64,000 bases of DNA. It comes from Sphingomonadales bacterium UBA7471. Lineage in GTDB: Bacteria; Pseudomonadota; Alphaproteobacteria; Sphingomonadales; Sphingomonadaceae. The notes beneath the pieces were generated by a model that ran no database searches, was not told where the DNA came from, and saw only the letters and a list, made by a program, of their open reading frames with translations. Numbering within the stretch: position 1 is the first letter of the stretch; each line of letters begins with the position of its first letter. Position numbers and translations under genes: made by a program. Shown piece by piece: positions 1 to 9,120 of this stretch. Location: NCBI GenBank assembly GCA_002479765.1, contig DLOZ01000024.1:63295-127294 (forward strand), given 5' to 3'.

Positions 1-537
1 CTGCCCGATATCTGCGCGCGTACGGGCGCGGAAGCCGTCTATATCCCCATTTCGCTGGGGGGACTGTTCAAGCTTACGAACAACCAAGCGCCGCTTATGC
101 GCTATGCGGAGACGCCTGCAAAACGCAATTATGAGATGCTGGAATTCGACCGTTTCGTCAAAGCGCATGCGCTGCCGTTCAAAATGAACCCGCGCTTTCC
201 CATCAATTCCCTGCAACTGATGCGTGGCGCGGTTGCCGCCCAACATCTCGGCTGCTTTGCGCCTTATGTGGACGCAGTGATGGCGGCGATGTGGGAAGAC
301 GGCGCGGACATGGGCGATGCACAGATTGTCGCTTCGGTTCTGGATGCAGCTGGCCTCGACAGTGCAGTATTGCTCGCCAAGGCCGAGGATCCGTCCGTGA
401 AAGCGGAATTGATCGCGAATACCGAAGATGCCGCCAAACGCGGGGCATTTGGCGTCCCGACATTTTATGTCGGTGACGAGATGTATTGGGGCAAAGAACG
501 ATTGGGCCAGCTTGAGATTGCGCTCACGACGTTGTGA
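1..537 (+). CDS. 2-hydroxychromene-2-carboxylate isomerase-like DsbA-family protein (5' truncated)
   Basis: The frame is open from base 1, so the gene begins before the window; the 178 visible residues are the C-terminal part. The stretches NPRFPINSLQLMRG and GVPTFYVGDEMYWGKERL are the usual C-terminal motifs of the HCCA isomerase branch of the thioredoxin/DsbA superfamily, which uses glutathione in aromatic ring breakdown. The GVPTF cis-proline loop is intact. The N-terminal segment with the active-site Ser/Cys lies outside the window, so the substrate cannot be judged; many such proteins in sphingomonads are general GST-kappa-like enzymes. murA follows 50 bp downstream on the same strand. 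Confidence 0.8.
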   Translation: MPDICARTGAEAVYIPISLGGLFKLTNNQAPLMRYAETPAKRNYEMLEFDRFVKAHALPFKMNPRFPINSLQLMRGAVAAQHLGCFAPYVDAVMAAMWEDGADMGDAQIVASVLDAAGLDSAVLLAKAEDPSVKAELIANTEDAAKRGAFGVPTFYVGDEMYWGKERLGQLEIALTTL

Positions 538-587
538 CTTCCAATTCCTAAGTTGCGCCGCAATCGATTCCCGCTAAATACCCTGCG

Positions 588-1868
588 ATGGATAAGATAA
601 TCGTACGCGGCGGCAATACGCTCAAGGGCAAGATCCCCATTTCAGGTGCGAAGAACAGCGCATTGACGCTGATACCTTGCGCGTTGCTGACCGACGAGCC
701 GCTGACTTTGCGCAATTTGCCGCGCTTGGCCGACATTGACGGTTTTCAACATTTGATGAACCAGTTCGGTATTTCCACAACGGTTGCCGGGTCGCGTCCC
801 GAAGATTTCGGCCGCGTGATGACGCTCGAAGCGACGCGTATCACCACAAACATCGCGCCCTATGACCTTGTCCGCAAAATGCGCGCGTCGATTCTGGTAT
901 TGGGCCCCATGCTTGCCCGTGCGGGCGAAGCGACCGTGTCGCTGCCCGGCGGATGCGCCATTGGCAACCGGCCAATCGACCTTCACCTGAAGGCGCTGGA
1001 AGCCTTTGGCGTCGAAATTGAAGTCGCGGCAGGATATGTGAAGGCGGTCGCCAAAAAAGGGATTCCCGGCGGGACCTATACCTTCCCTGTCGTGTCCGTG
1101 GGCGCGACTGAAAATGCATTGATGGCGGCCAGCCTCGCAAAGGGCACATGTGTTCTGCACAATGCCGCGCGCGAGCCAGAAATCGTCGATTTGTGCAACT
1201 TGCTTGTCGCGATGGGCGCGCAGATTGAAGGCATCGGCACTTCCGACCTCATCATTCACGGCAAGGACCGTCTGCATGGCGCGACCTACCGCGTCATGAG
1301 CGACCGGATCGAAGCGGGCAGCTATGCCTGCGCCGCAGCTATTACCGGCGGCGATATTGAACTTGTCGGCGCAAAGGCGAGCGAAATGGACGCAACGTTG
1401 GATGCGCTGCGCCAATCAGGCGTCACCGTTGAAGAAACGGCGGGCGGGATCCGCGTCGCGTCCGATGGCAAATTAAAGCCGCTGACGATTTCAACCGCGC
1501 CTTATCCCGGCTTTGCGACCGATATGCAGGCGCAGTTTATGGCCATGCTGTGCATGGCGGACGGCGCAAGTGTCCTGACCGAAACGATTTTTGAGAACCG
1601 GTACATGCACGTGCCCGAACTCAACCGTATGGGCGCGCATATCGAAACCAAGGGCCGCACGGCCATTGTCCACGGCGTGAAGAAAATGACGGGCGCGCCT
1701 GTGATGGCAACCGATTTGAGAGCCTCTATGAGCCTCGTGATCGCTGGTCTGGTCGCAGAGGGCGAAACGCATGTGAGCCGTCTGTACCACCTCGACAGAG
1801 GCTATGAGCGGCTAGAAGAAAAGCTTCAGCTTGTCGGCGCGGATGTTGAGCGGGTGGGCTCAGACTAA
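588..1868 (+). CDS. murA: UDP-N-acetylglucosamine 1-carboxyvinyltransferase (MurA)
   Basis: Cytoplasmic enzyme that moves enolpyruvate from PEP to UDP-GlcNAc, the first committed step of peptidoglycan synthesis. The 426-residue length is normal. The N-terminal ISGAKNSAL motif carries the substrate-binding Lys22. The catalytic loop [14 protein letters not shown] contains Cys123, the residue attacked by fosfomycin, so the enzyme should be fosfomycin-sensitive. The C-terminal [15 protein letters not shown] and [15 protein letters not shown] motifs are typical. The ATG at 588 gives the standard MDKIIVRGG start. It is probably transcribed alone or with the isomerase upstream; the next gene, a light-sensing regulator, starts 77 bp later. 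Confidence 0.97.
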   Translation: MDKIIVRGGNTLKGKIPISGAKNSALTLIPCALLTDEPLTLRNLPRLADIDGFQHLMNQFGISTTVAGSRPEDFGRVMTLEATRITTNIAPYDLVRKMRASILVLGPMLARAGEATVSLPGGCAIGNRPIDLHLKALEAFGVEIEVAAGYVKAVAKKGIPGGTYTFPVVSVGATENALMAASLAKGTCVLHNAAREPEIVDLCNLLVAMGAQIEGIGTSDLIIHGKDRLHGATYRVMSDRIEAGSYACAAAITGGDIELVGAKASEMDATLDALRQSGVTVEETAGGIRVASDGKLKPLTISTAPYPGFATDMQAQFMAMLCMADGASVLTETIFENRYMHVPELNRMGAHIETKGRTAIVHGVKKMTGAPVMATDLRASMSLVIAGLVAEGETHVSRLYHLDRGYERLEEKLQLVGADVERVGSD

Positions 1869-1945
1869 ACAGCGCCATTCGAATCGGAACGTCGCATTCA
1901 AGGAACAGTTGCCACATTGATATTTTTGCGGCATCTCTCATCAAA

Positions 1946-2578
1946 GTGAAAACGAATGTGAATCCGAAGCCAAACCAAGCCACGCGTCATCCAGTTTTGG
2001 ATTCGATCCGCTTTAGCCCCATCGCAACCGTCGTCAGCGACCCCACCAAGCCAGACAATCCCCTGATTGCGGTGAATGCGGCTTTTTGTGCGCTAACCGG
2101 CTATGCAGAAGACGAAGTCATCGGTCGCAACTGCCGCTTTTTGCGCGGTCCGGACACCGAAAATGGCCAGACGGAAAAGCTGCGCTCGGCAGTGCAAGGG
2201 CAACATTCTGCTCTGGCAGAACTCATTAACTACCGGAAAGACGGATCCCCCTTTCGCAACGCGGTGATGATCGCGCCATTGTTCGACAATGATGGGAATC
2301 TTGAGCTGTTCGTTGGCTCCCAAATCGAAGTGCTACCCGAAGAGGAGAGCATTGGGCTGGTGCGGCAACAACAGGCTGCACAGATTGTTGACCGGCTTTC
2401 ACCCCGCCAGCGCGAGATTTTGCAGCAGATGGCCCGCGGCTTCCGGACAAAGCAGATTGCCTATCGATTGTCCTTAAGCGAAAAAACGGTTCAGATGCAC
2501 CGCATGCTGATGTTCAAAAAACTGTCGACGTCGAACGCGGCAGATGCCGTCCGCATAGCCGTCGAAGCGGGGCTGTAA
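1946..2578 (+). CDS. LOV-HTH blue-light-responsive transcription factor (EL222-like)
   Basis: A 210-residue protein. Residues about 17-130 are a PAS/LOV domain with the motif GRNCRFLRGPDT; Cys63 is the residue that forms the flavin-cysteinyl adduct in LOV photoreceptors. NYRKDGSPFRNAVMIAPL and FVGSQIEV are the flavin-pocket and last-strand motifs. Residues about 145-210 are a LuxR-type HTH (LSPRQREILQQMARG, LSLSEKTVQMHR). The order and spacing match Erythrobacter litoralis EL222, where blue light releases the HTH from the LOV domain so that it dimerises on DNA. The start is a GTG with no clear ribosome site; no better start is visible. There is no response-regulator receiver domain and no partner kinase next to it. 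Confidence 0.92.
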   Translation: MKTNVNPKPNQATRHPVLDSIRFSPIATVVSDPTKPDNPLIAVNAAFCALTGYAEDEVIGRNCRFLRGPDTENGQTEKLRSAVQGQHSALAELINYRKDGSPFRNAVMIAPLFDNDGNLELFVGSQIEVLPEEESIGLVRQQQAAQIVDRLSPRQREILQQMARGFRTKQIAYRLSLSEKTVQMHRMLMFKKLSTSNAADAVRIAVEAGL

Positions 2579-2609
2579 CCGACTCGATAGGTCGATGTGA
2601 CCGAACCTT

Positions 2610-2837
2610 TTATGCGTTCGCCATCACCCACAATCGAATCGCACTCGCCAACCCGCAGGGCGTGCCTGATTCCAGACGCTCAACGTCGATTTGCGCGACC
2701 AACGCATTGACGGGCAAATCCTTTTGCTCGGCAGCCCGTTTCAACGCATCCCAGAAAAGCGGTTCCAGACTGATGGAGGTTTGGTGCCCCGCCAACGTCA
2801 TGCTGCGCTTTATGGGCGGATGATAAATGTCGCTCAC
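2610..2837 (-). CDS. Ribbon-helix-helix domain protein
   Basis: A 75-residue protein of the small RHH family found in many alphaproteobacteria: KRSMTLAGHQTSISLEP followed by FWDALKRAAEQKDLPVNALV matches the strand-helix-helix pattern of that family. The reading frame extends further upstream, but that part overlaps phaB; I chose the GTG at 2837, 13 bp after the phaB stop, because it gives the family's usual short N-terminus. It probably shares a transcript with phaB. Target genes are unknown, and members of this family are not proven DNA binders. Confidence 0.8.
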   Translation of the reverse strand: MSDIYHPPIKRSMTLAGHQTSISLEPLFWDALKRAAEQKDLPVNALVAQIDVERLESGTPCGLASAIRLWVMANA

Positions 2838-2850
2838 CCGCCAACGACCA

Positions 2851-3573
2851 TCAATACATGTGCTGGCCACCGTTGATCGACAAAGTCGAACCGGTGATGA
2901 AGCCTGCATTGTCGCTCGTCAAAAATTCGACGCCGCGGGCGATTTCGTCGGGCTGACCTAATCGGCCCACGGGAATTTGCGCAATAATCTTTTCCATCAC
3001 ATTTTCCGGTATGGTCGAGAGCATTTCGGTACCAATATAGCCCGGCGCGATCGCGTTGGCAGTCACGCCGTAGCGCGCACCTTCGGCGGCAAGCGATTTG
3101 GTAAAACCATGGATGCCTGATTTTGCCGCGGCGTAGTTCACCTGACCGATTTGGCCGCCCTGACCGTTGACCGAGCCAATATTGACGATGCGTCCCCATT
3201 TGCGTTCGCGCATGCCGGCAAATACCGCCTTGGCCATGTTGAAACATCCGGTCAGGTCGACACGGATCACTTCGTCCCATTGTTCAAATGTCATCTTCAT
3301 CATCGTAGCATCGCGCGTGATGCCCGCATTGTTGACCATGATGTCGATCGGCCCGAACTCGGCCTCAATCGCCGCGCAGGCGTCTAGGCAGCTTTGGTGA
3401 TCGCCAACATCCCACTTGCGCACCGCAATGCCAGTCCGTTCTGAAAATGCCTTGGCCGCCGCGTCATTGCCGCCATAGTTGGCGATGACCATTCGGCCTT
3501 TTTCCTGAAGCTTCAAACAGATCGCTTCGCCGATACCTCTGGTGCCGCCCGTAACCACCGCAATTCGTGACAT
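2851..3573 (-). CDS. phaB: Acetoacetyl-CoA reductase
   Basis: A 240-residue short-chain dehydrogenase. The Rossmann motif VVTGGTRGIGEAI lies at residues 6-18 and the catalytic set is Ser134, Tyr147 and Lys151 (GSVNGQGGQIGQVNYAAAKS). The GQGGQIGQVNYAAAKSG segment and the closing FITGSTLSINGGQHMY are characteristic of PhaB/PhbB rather than FabG. It reduces acetoacetyl-CoA to (R)-3-hydroxybutyryl-CoA with NADPH for polyhydroxyalkanoate storage. phaA and phaC are not in the window. An RHH gene follows closely; hemH lies upstream in the same direction behind a 108-bp gap. Confidence 0.93.
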   Translation of the reverse strand: MSRIAVVTGGTRGIGEAICLKLQEKGRMVIANYGGNDAAAKAFSERTGIAVRKWDVGDHQSCLDACAAIEAEFGPIDIMVNNAGITRDATMMKMTFEQWDEVIRVDLTGCFNMAKAVFAGMRERKWGRIVNIGSVNGQGGQIGQVNYAAAKSGIHGFTKSLAAEGARYGVTANAIAPGYIGTEMLSTIPENVMEKIIAQIPVGRLGQPDEIARGVEFLTSDNAGFITGSTLSINGGQHMY

Positions 3574-3681
3574 GCATCGCTCTCCTCATCGCTATTTCCG
3601 CCATGATTAATGCACAAGGGCACAAGTGCAAGTTGCCGTAAACGTTAGCACAAAAAATCCGCAGCCACGCTCTACCAACGA

Positions 3682-4683
3682 TTAGATCCAGCCAGCCAGT
3701 TCCTGCCCGACAATCTGTTCAAGCATATCCATGCCGATATCGCTGTCGTTCAGGCACGGCAGATAGGCATAATGCGTGCCGCCCGCTTCTTCGAACTGCT
3801 CATGCCCCTGCATCGCCAGCTCTTCGAGCGTTTCGAGGCAATCGACCGAAAAGCCCGGCGCAAAGATCGCGACTTTCTTCGTCCCTTCGCGCGCAAGCTT
3901 CATCAGCGTGTCGTCCGTGGCGGGTTCAAGCCATTTTGCCCGCCCGAAACGGGATTGGAAACTTACGACAAGCGCGCGACCCATGGCTTCCGACAGAAGC
4001 CGTGCAGTTTTTTGGCAGTGGCAATGATAAGGGTCGCCCAAATGGAGTGTCCGTTCCGGCATCCCGTGGAAACTGATCACAAGCGCGTCGGGTACGAAAT
4101 CCAGTTTCGCAAGCGACGCTTCAATCGACGATTTCAACGCGCCGATATAGCGTGCATCATCATGATAAGCCGGCAGCGTGCGGATCGCCGGATGCCAACG
4201 CATGGCGGTAAGCGCGGCATATGCCTCATCCAGCACAGTAGCTGTCGTCGCCCCCGAATATTGCGGATATAATGGCGCGATTAAAATCCGGTTGCACCCC
4301 GCCGCTTTCATCGCGGCCAGTTGGTCAGCGACGGACGGATTTCCATAACGCATGGCGTACCGCACATCGGCGATCCCTTCCATACGCGCCTGCAAAACTT
4401 CCGCCTGTCCGGCTGTAAAAAATGCCAGCGGCGATCCTTTTTCGGTCCATACCTTGGCATATGCCTTCGCGGATTTTTGCGGACGGGTGTTCAAAATGAT
4501 ACCGCGCAAAATTGGCTGCCACAGCAAAGGCGGAATTTCGACAACGCGCCGATCCGACAAAAACTGTTTCAAATAGCGCTTCACCGCTGACGTCGTCGGT
4601 GCGTCTGGCGTACCCAGATTAACCAACAGGACGCCAACTTTGGGCGTCGCTACGGGTGGGTGGTCAATTGGTAATGTCATCAT
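3682..4683 (-). CDS. hemH: Ferrochelatase
   Basis: A 333-residue enzyme that inserts Fe2+ into protoporphyrin IX, the last step of haem synthesis. Visible motifs are GVLLVNLGTPDAPT near the N-terminus, LVISFHGMPERTLHLGDPY with the metal/porphyrin-contacting His, CHCQKTARLL, and the C-terminal PGFSVDCLETLEEL. The first ATG overlaps the stop of the upstream molybdopterin oxidoreductase (ATGATG at 4683-4678), so the second ATG is also possible. It is the last gene of the mrp / oxidoreductase / hemH run. Confidence 0.96.
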   Translation of the reverse strand: MMTLPIDHPPVATPKVGVLLVNLGTPDAPTTSAVKRYLKQFLSDRRVVEIPPLLWQPILRGIILNTRPQKSAKAYAKVWTEKGSPLAFFTAGQAEVLQARMEGIADVRYAMRYGNPSVADQLAAMKAAGCNRILIAPLYPQYSGATTATVLDEAYAALTAMRWHPAIRTLPAYHDDARYIGALKSSIEASLAKLDFVPDALVISFHGMPERTLHLGDPYHCHCQKTARLLSEAMGRALVVSFQSRFGRAKWLEPATDDTLMKLAREGTKKVAIFAPGFSVDCLETLEELAMQGHEQFEEAGGTHYAYLPCLNDSDIGMDMLEQIVGQELAGWI

Positions 4684-6956
4684 AGTCCCCGGGACAGCAA
4701 TGGAAGTTCACGCAAACGTATTCCCGCTGCGGAGAATAATGCATTTGCAAGTGCGGGGGCAACCGGTGGCACCCCAAGTTCAGTCACACCGCCCGGCGCC
4801 GCATCGCTGCGCGCAAATTCAACGGTGATTTCCGGCGCATCGGCCAATGTGGGCAAGTCCACATCGCGCAGACGGCGGGCGGTTGGCATGCCGGCCTGAA
4901 ATTCGGTTGTTGAACCCAATGCTTGCGCCAATCCAAACACAATGCCGCCCTCAATCTGCTGGCGCGCGAGGTCGGGATTAATGAGCCGCCCGCAATCCGC
5001 CATCGCATGAATACGGTCGACACGCACGCCGGTTTCGCTGGTACGCGCCGTCACGATAACCGCAATGTGGCTGCCGCGCATGCTGTGGCAAGCAATGCCG
5101 CGTCCGCTGCCCGAGCCGCCGCCGTCCCATCCCGCCATGTTGGCGACGCCCGTCAGGCATCGGGCAAGCCGCGTTTGGCCGACAAGCATTTGCATGCGAA
5201 ACGACAAGGGCTCGACGCCAGCTTTCTGGGCAAGCTCGTCGATGAAGCCTTCGACGAAGAAGCAGTTGTAGCTGTCCGCAAGGCTCCGCCACGGCCCGGT
5301 TGGCACCGGCATGCGCACCGGAAAATGGTCAATCGTCAGATTGGGAATGGCATATGGTATCTCCGCACCGCGCACCGCGAGTGCGTCAAATTCGCCTGCG
5401 GACGCCTTGCGCGCTGCGTCAACGCTTTGTCCATCGATCCGGTTTGCAAGTTCACGCATGCTGGATGCCGCGGCCACCCGCACGCTCATGGCGGTTACTG
5501 CGCCGTCGGCATTTATCGCGGCGGATAACCGGCCCAGCGCCGGCGTGCGGACATGGTCCCGCAGGAAATCTTCAGGGCGCGACCAGACCAGTTGCACCGG
5601 TCGCCCCACTTCTTTGGCAATGACCGCAACTTGCGCGGCGATCACATTGTCAAAATTGCGGTCGAAACTTCCGCCCGCCATGACGGGGTAGAGAACGACA
5701 TCATTTACATCAATGCCAATGGCATTTGCTGCGGCAACGCGCGCGGCCTGCGGCGCTTGTGATGCGATCCATAATTGCAGACGACCATTGCGATAATCCG
5801 CCGTCGCTGAACGTGTTTCAATGGGGGCGTGCACCGCCGCACCCACCGAATAGTCGGCTTTAAAAATGCGCGTTGCCGCCTCGGGTGCCATTGCAGCATC
5901 AACGTCGCCTGATTTAAATGCCCGGAAGCCGGGGCCTTTGGCGATGGCGTCGTTGAGCGACTGACCAATTTTCTGGCTGTCCGCCAGGCCACCTTTGGCT
6001 GCGAAGACGGGCTTCATTGCATCGAGCGCGGTGTTGGCTGCCCACCAGTTGCTTGCCACCGCAGCAACCCAGCTTTTGGTCCGCACCACGTGCACCACGC
6101 CGCGCATTTTCAGCGCCGCTTTTGTGTTGACCGATTTCAGCCTGGTGTCGCCCGCTGGCCCGCCCCGGACCGACGCGTAGAGCATATCGGGCAGACGAAT
6201 GTCGCCCGCAAAGCTTGCGCTGCCGTCCACCTTGGCAGACAAATCGAGCCGCGGCGCGTCACGGCCTGAAAGGTGGTTGCGCGGCGATGGATTCAGCGGA
6301 ATCGGCGATGGCAGCGCAAGCTCTGATGCTTCAACGACAAGATCAGCAAATGCGAGGCGTTTCTTTCCAAAGACCACAAAGCCGCGGTCCGTTTGGCACT
6401 GTTCCCATGAAATGTCCCAACGCGCTGCCGCGGCCTGACACAAGACCGCCCGGGCCGCTGCGCCCGCTTCACGGCATGGCTGTTCAAATTGCCTTATGGA
6501 AGATGATCCGCCGGTCACCACAAAGACGTCGCGTCTCGCAAGTTCGTTAATGCCGCTGGCAACCGGACCGCCATCTGCGTTGAGCGAGAGGTTTTCGGGC
6601 ATGAATGCCGGGGCCCATTCGCGCGCCAATAATGTGTTTGCGAATATCGGACTTGGCGGCACTGGCTGGACTGCCACCGATCGCCAGTCAGCACCAAGCT
6701 CTCCGGCGACAATCTGCGCCAATGCCGTATACACGCCTTGGCCAGACTCGCTTTGTGGAACGCCCACGACGATTTTGCCGTCCTCGGCTATTTTAAGCCA
6801 CGGTCCGAAAAGATGCTCGCCCTCTACTGTCCGTAAATTGGGGATATAGCGGCGTGGCCACAGGCCCCAAGCCACGAGCAAGCCGACGCCAGCGCCGCCA
6901 CCAATGAGCAGCTTTCGGCGGCTAATGCCTTCGCTTGCCGCTGTGTCTTCCGTCAT
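4680..6956 (-). CDS. Xanthine dehydrogenase-family molybdopterin-binding subunit (isoquinoline 1-oxidoreductase beta-like)
   Basis: A 758-residue large subunit. The N-terminus has a twin-arginine signal (ISRRKLLIGGGAG), so it is exported folded with its cofactor. The body shows the order of the IorB/aldehyde oxidase family: GPWLKIAEDGKIVVGVPQSE, a hammerhead domain (about residues 190-280), Mo-cofactor binding domains, and the closing LGVPPVAPALANALFSAAG. I chose the ATG at 6956, which overlaps the mrp stop as ATGA; a longer frame upstream lies inside mrp. The substrate cannot be told. No gene for the usual [2Fe-2S] partner subunit is adjacent, which is unusual. It is coupled at both ends, to mrp and to hemH. 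Confidence 0.85.
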   Translation of the reverse strand: MTEDTAASEGISRRKLLIGGGAGVGLLVAWGLWPRRYIPNLRTVEGEHLFGPWLKIAEDGKIVVGVPQSESGQGVYTALAQIVAGELGADWRSVAVQPVPPSPIFANTLLAREWAPAFMPENLSLNADGGPVASGINELARRDVFVVTGGSSSIRQFEQPCREAGAAARAVLCQAAAARWDISWEQCQTDRGFVVFGKKRLAFADLVVEASELALPSPIPLNPSPRNHLSGRDAPRLDLSAKVDGSASFAGDIRLPDMLYASVRGGPAGDTRLKSVNTKAALKMRGVVHVVRTKSWVAAVASNWWAANTALDAMKPVFAAKGGLADSQKIGQSLNDAIAKGPGFRAFKSGDVDAAMAPEAATRIFKADYSVGAAVHAPIETRSATADYRNGRLQLWIASQAPQAARVAAANAIGIDVNDVVLYPVMAGGSFDRNFDNVIAAQVAVIAKEVGRPVQLVWSRPEDFLRDHVRTPALGRLSAAINADGAVTAMSVRVAAASSMRELANRIDGQSVDAARKASAGEFDALAVRGAEIPYAIPNLTIDHFPVRMPVPTGPWRSLADSYNCFFVEGFIDELAQKAGVEPLSFRMQMLVGQTRLARCLTGVANMAGWDGGGSGSGRGIACHSMRGSHIAVIVTARTSETGVRVDRIHAMADCGRLINPDLARQQIEGGIVFGLAQALGSTTEFQAGMPTARRLRDVDLPTLADAPEITVEFARSDAAPGGVTELGVPPVAPALANALFSAAGIRLRELPLLSRGL

Positions 6957-7927
6957 GCAGGCGCGGCCTTTGGCGCATCTATCCATGCGGACACTTGCCG
7001 GGCAATCCCGGCATAGGCATCGCTAATGGGGCCTTCATCCAATGCTGGCGGATTGCCCGCATCGCTTGCCATGCGGATTTTGATATCGAGCGGAATGCGG
7101 CCCAAGAATGGAATGCCCAGTTCCTTTGCCGCGGCTTCTGCGCCGCCAGAACCAAAAGGATCACTCATTTCGCCGCAATGCGGACAGAGATAGCCGGCCA
7201 TATTTTCAACGAGGCCAATGATCGGGACTTTCGCGGTGTCAAAAAAGCTGATGGCGCGGGTGGCGTCAATCAGCGCCAAATCCTGCGGCGTGGAAATGAT
7301 AACGGCACCGACGGGCTTGTGCTTTTGGATCATCGACAATTGGATGTCACCCGTGCCCGGCGGCATATCGACCACAATGTCGCGCACATCGCCCCATTTG
7401 GCATCGACAAGCTGCGTCAGGGCATTGCCAGCCATGGGGCCACGCCACGCAATGGCCTGACCCGGGTTGACCAACTGGCCCATCGACAGGAAAGGCACGC
7501 CGCCAGCACCCATGACGGGTATCATATTCTTGCCTTCAGCGTCAGGCTTCACGCTCTCAACACCCATCAAACGTGGTTGTGATGGACCGTAGATATCGGC
7601 ATCAACCAGCCCAACCGATCGGCCCGCCCGCGCCATGGCGATGGCAAGGTTCGTCGACAGCGTTGATTTGCCCACGCCACCTTTGCCGCTGGCCACAGCG
7701 ATCAAGCGCTGCGTAATCCGCTCCGCCGTCAACATGATCCGAACCGACGTAGCCCCGGCGCGTTCAACGGCGCTACGAACATCGGCTTCCATTTGCGCGC
7801 GCGCATCGGCGTTCAATCCCGACACATCCAGCATAAGCGAAACCGCGCCATCGACGATTTTCAAACCGCTCGCACGAGCGCCGGCAACAGCGGAAATTAT
7901 ATCAGAAAAATGATCAATATTTGGCAT
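6953..7927 (-). CDS. mrp: Mrp/ApbC-type iron-sulfur cluster carrier ATPase
   Basis: A 324-residue P-loop protein of the Mrp/NBP35 family. Residues 79-90 hold the deviant Walker A ASGKGGVGKSTL; VDADIYGPSQPRLMG and VDMPPGTGDIQLSM are the switch motifs; YLCPHCGE is the CxxC that bridges a [4Fe-4S] cluster between monomers. The N-terminal MIP18-like domain is short. It is thought to hold and hand over Fe-S clusters to apo-proteins. It heads the run that continues into a molybdenum/iron-sulfur-type oxidoreductase and ferrochelatase, which fits a cofactor-insertion theme. hflK is divergent, 71 bp away. Confidence 0.94.
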   Translation of the reverse strand: MPNIDHFSDIISAVAGARASGLKIVDGAVSLMLDVSGLNADARAQMEADVRSAVERAGATSVRIMLTAERITQRLIAVASGKGGVGKSTLSTNLAIAMARAGRSVGLVDADIYGPSQPRLMGVESVKPDAEGKNMIPVMGAGGVPFLSMGQLVNPGQAIAWRGPMAGNALTQLVDAKWGDVRDIVVDMPPGTGDIQLSMIQKHKPVGAVIISTPQDLALIDATRAISFFDTAKVPIIGLVENMAGYLCPHCGEMSDPFGSGGAEAAAKELGIPFLGRIPLDIKIRMASDAGNPPALDEGPISDAYAGIARQVSAWIDAPKAAPA

Positions 7928-7998
7928 ATCATGCCGAATAGATTCAGAATTGCGGGATTGACACTGTTTTTCTGAAAAACCGCTACTACATAGACTTT

Positions 7999-9120
7999 AT
8001 GAGCAAAAAAATTGACGAGCAGGGGTCACATATTTTGGCGGTAGATGGCAAAGGACCGTGGGATTCAGACGATTCTCACGACACCGGTACATCCGGTAAT
8101 GCGAATGAAAAAGGTGGCCGATCAAAGCCTGATCCGGTTAATCCGTGGGACCCGACACCCGAAGGTGCGGCGAAACAATCGCGGTCCCGTGGCCCATCCC
8201 TTGAAGAATTGCTGCGCCGCAAAGGCGGTGGCTTTGGTGGCATTCCGCAACGGCCCGATGGCAAAAGCTGGTGGCCGATTATCGTCGGTGGCTTTCTCGT
8301 GCTCTGGCTCGCTTGGTCAACGATTCACCGGATTGGCCCGGAACAAGAAGGCGTTGTAACCCAGCTTGGCAAATATGCCCGCACGGAGCAGCCCGGCATT
8401 CGTTTCACGCTGCCGTCGCCCATTGAGAGTATCACCAAGGTTGATACCAAACAGATCCAGACGACCTCCATCGGTTCGCCCAAGGCAAGCAGCGAAAATC
8501 TGGTCCTGACCAAAGACCAGAGCATCATTGATATGGCCTATGACGTCCGCTGGTCGATCAAGAGCCCGTCGCTATATCTGTTCCAACTCGACAGCCCTGA
8601 AGGCACGGTCAAGGAAGTCGCGGAAAGCGCCATGCGCGCCGCCGTTGCCAATTTTGATCTGACCCAAGCCATTGGCCCCGGCCGTGGCGCAATCGAATTG
8701 GAAGTGCGCCGCCGCATGCAGCAGATATTGGACGAATATCGCTCTGGTGTGTTGGTGCAGAGCATTTCAATCCGTCAGTCAGACCCGCCGGCGGAAGTGA
8801 ATGATGCATTCCGCGAAGTAAACGCAGCGCAACAACGCCGCGAAAGCTATTTGAACGATGCCCGTGCTTATGCCAGCCGCGTTACCGAGTTGGCTTTGGG
8901 TGAAACTGCCGAGTTTGACAAAATCTATGTACAATATCGTGAAGCGCCCGAAGTCACCAAAAGGCGGCTATATTATGAAACGATGGAGCAGGTGCTTGGC
9001 AAGGTCGACAAGACGATTGTCGAAACCGGCGGCGTGACGCCGTACCTTCCGCTCCCTGAATTTCAGAAAAAGGCCGCACAAAAGGCTGAACCCGTTGTTG
9101 TGACAGGAAAAAAGCAATGA
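7999..9120 (+). CDS. hflK: FtsH protease modulator HflK
   Basis: A 373-residue SPFH/prohibitin-family membrane protein. Residues about 1-85 are a polar, glycine-rich cytoplasmic tail with several NPWD-type repeats. One membrane segment follows (about 90-112, WWPIIVGGFLVLWLAW), and then the periplasmic SPFH domain starting with GPEQEGVVTQLGKYART. With HflC it forms the cage that surrounds FtsH and limits its access to membrane substrates. It overlaps hflC by 4 bp (ATGA), which implies coupled translation. Confidence 0.95.
   Translation: MSKKIDEQGSHILAVDGKGPWDSDDSHDTGTSGNANEKGGRSKPDPVNPWDPTPEGAAKQSRSRGPSLEELLRRKGGGFGGIPQRPDGKSWWPIIVGGFLVLWLAWSTIHRIGPEQEGVVTQLGKYARTEQPGIRFTLPSPIESITKVDTKQIQTTSIGSPKASSENLVLTKDQSIIDMAYDVRWSIKSPSLYLFQLDSPEGTVKEVAESAMRAAVANFDLTQAIGPGRGAIELEVRRRMQQILDEYRSGVLVQSISIRQSDPPAEVNDAFREVNAAQQRRESYLNDARAYASRVTELALGETAEFDKIYVQYREAPEVTKRRLYYETMEQVLGKVDKTIVETGGVTPYLPLPEFQKKAAQKAEPVVVTGKKQ

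Noticed and set aside
642..1415. A 257-codon antisense frame inside murA, and similar long antisense frames inside other genes (for example at 21667, 23637 and 30403)
   Set aside because: They mirror the codon pattern of the real gene on the other strand, have no ribosome sites and no family motifs.
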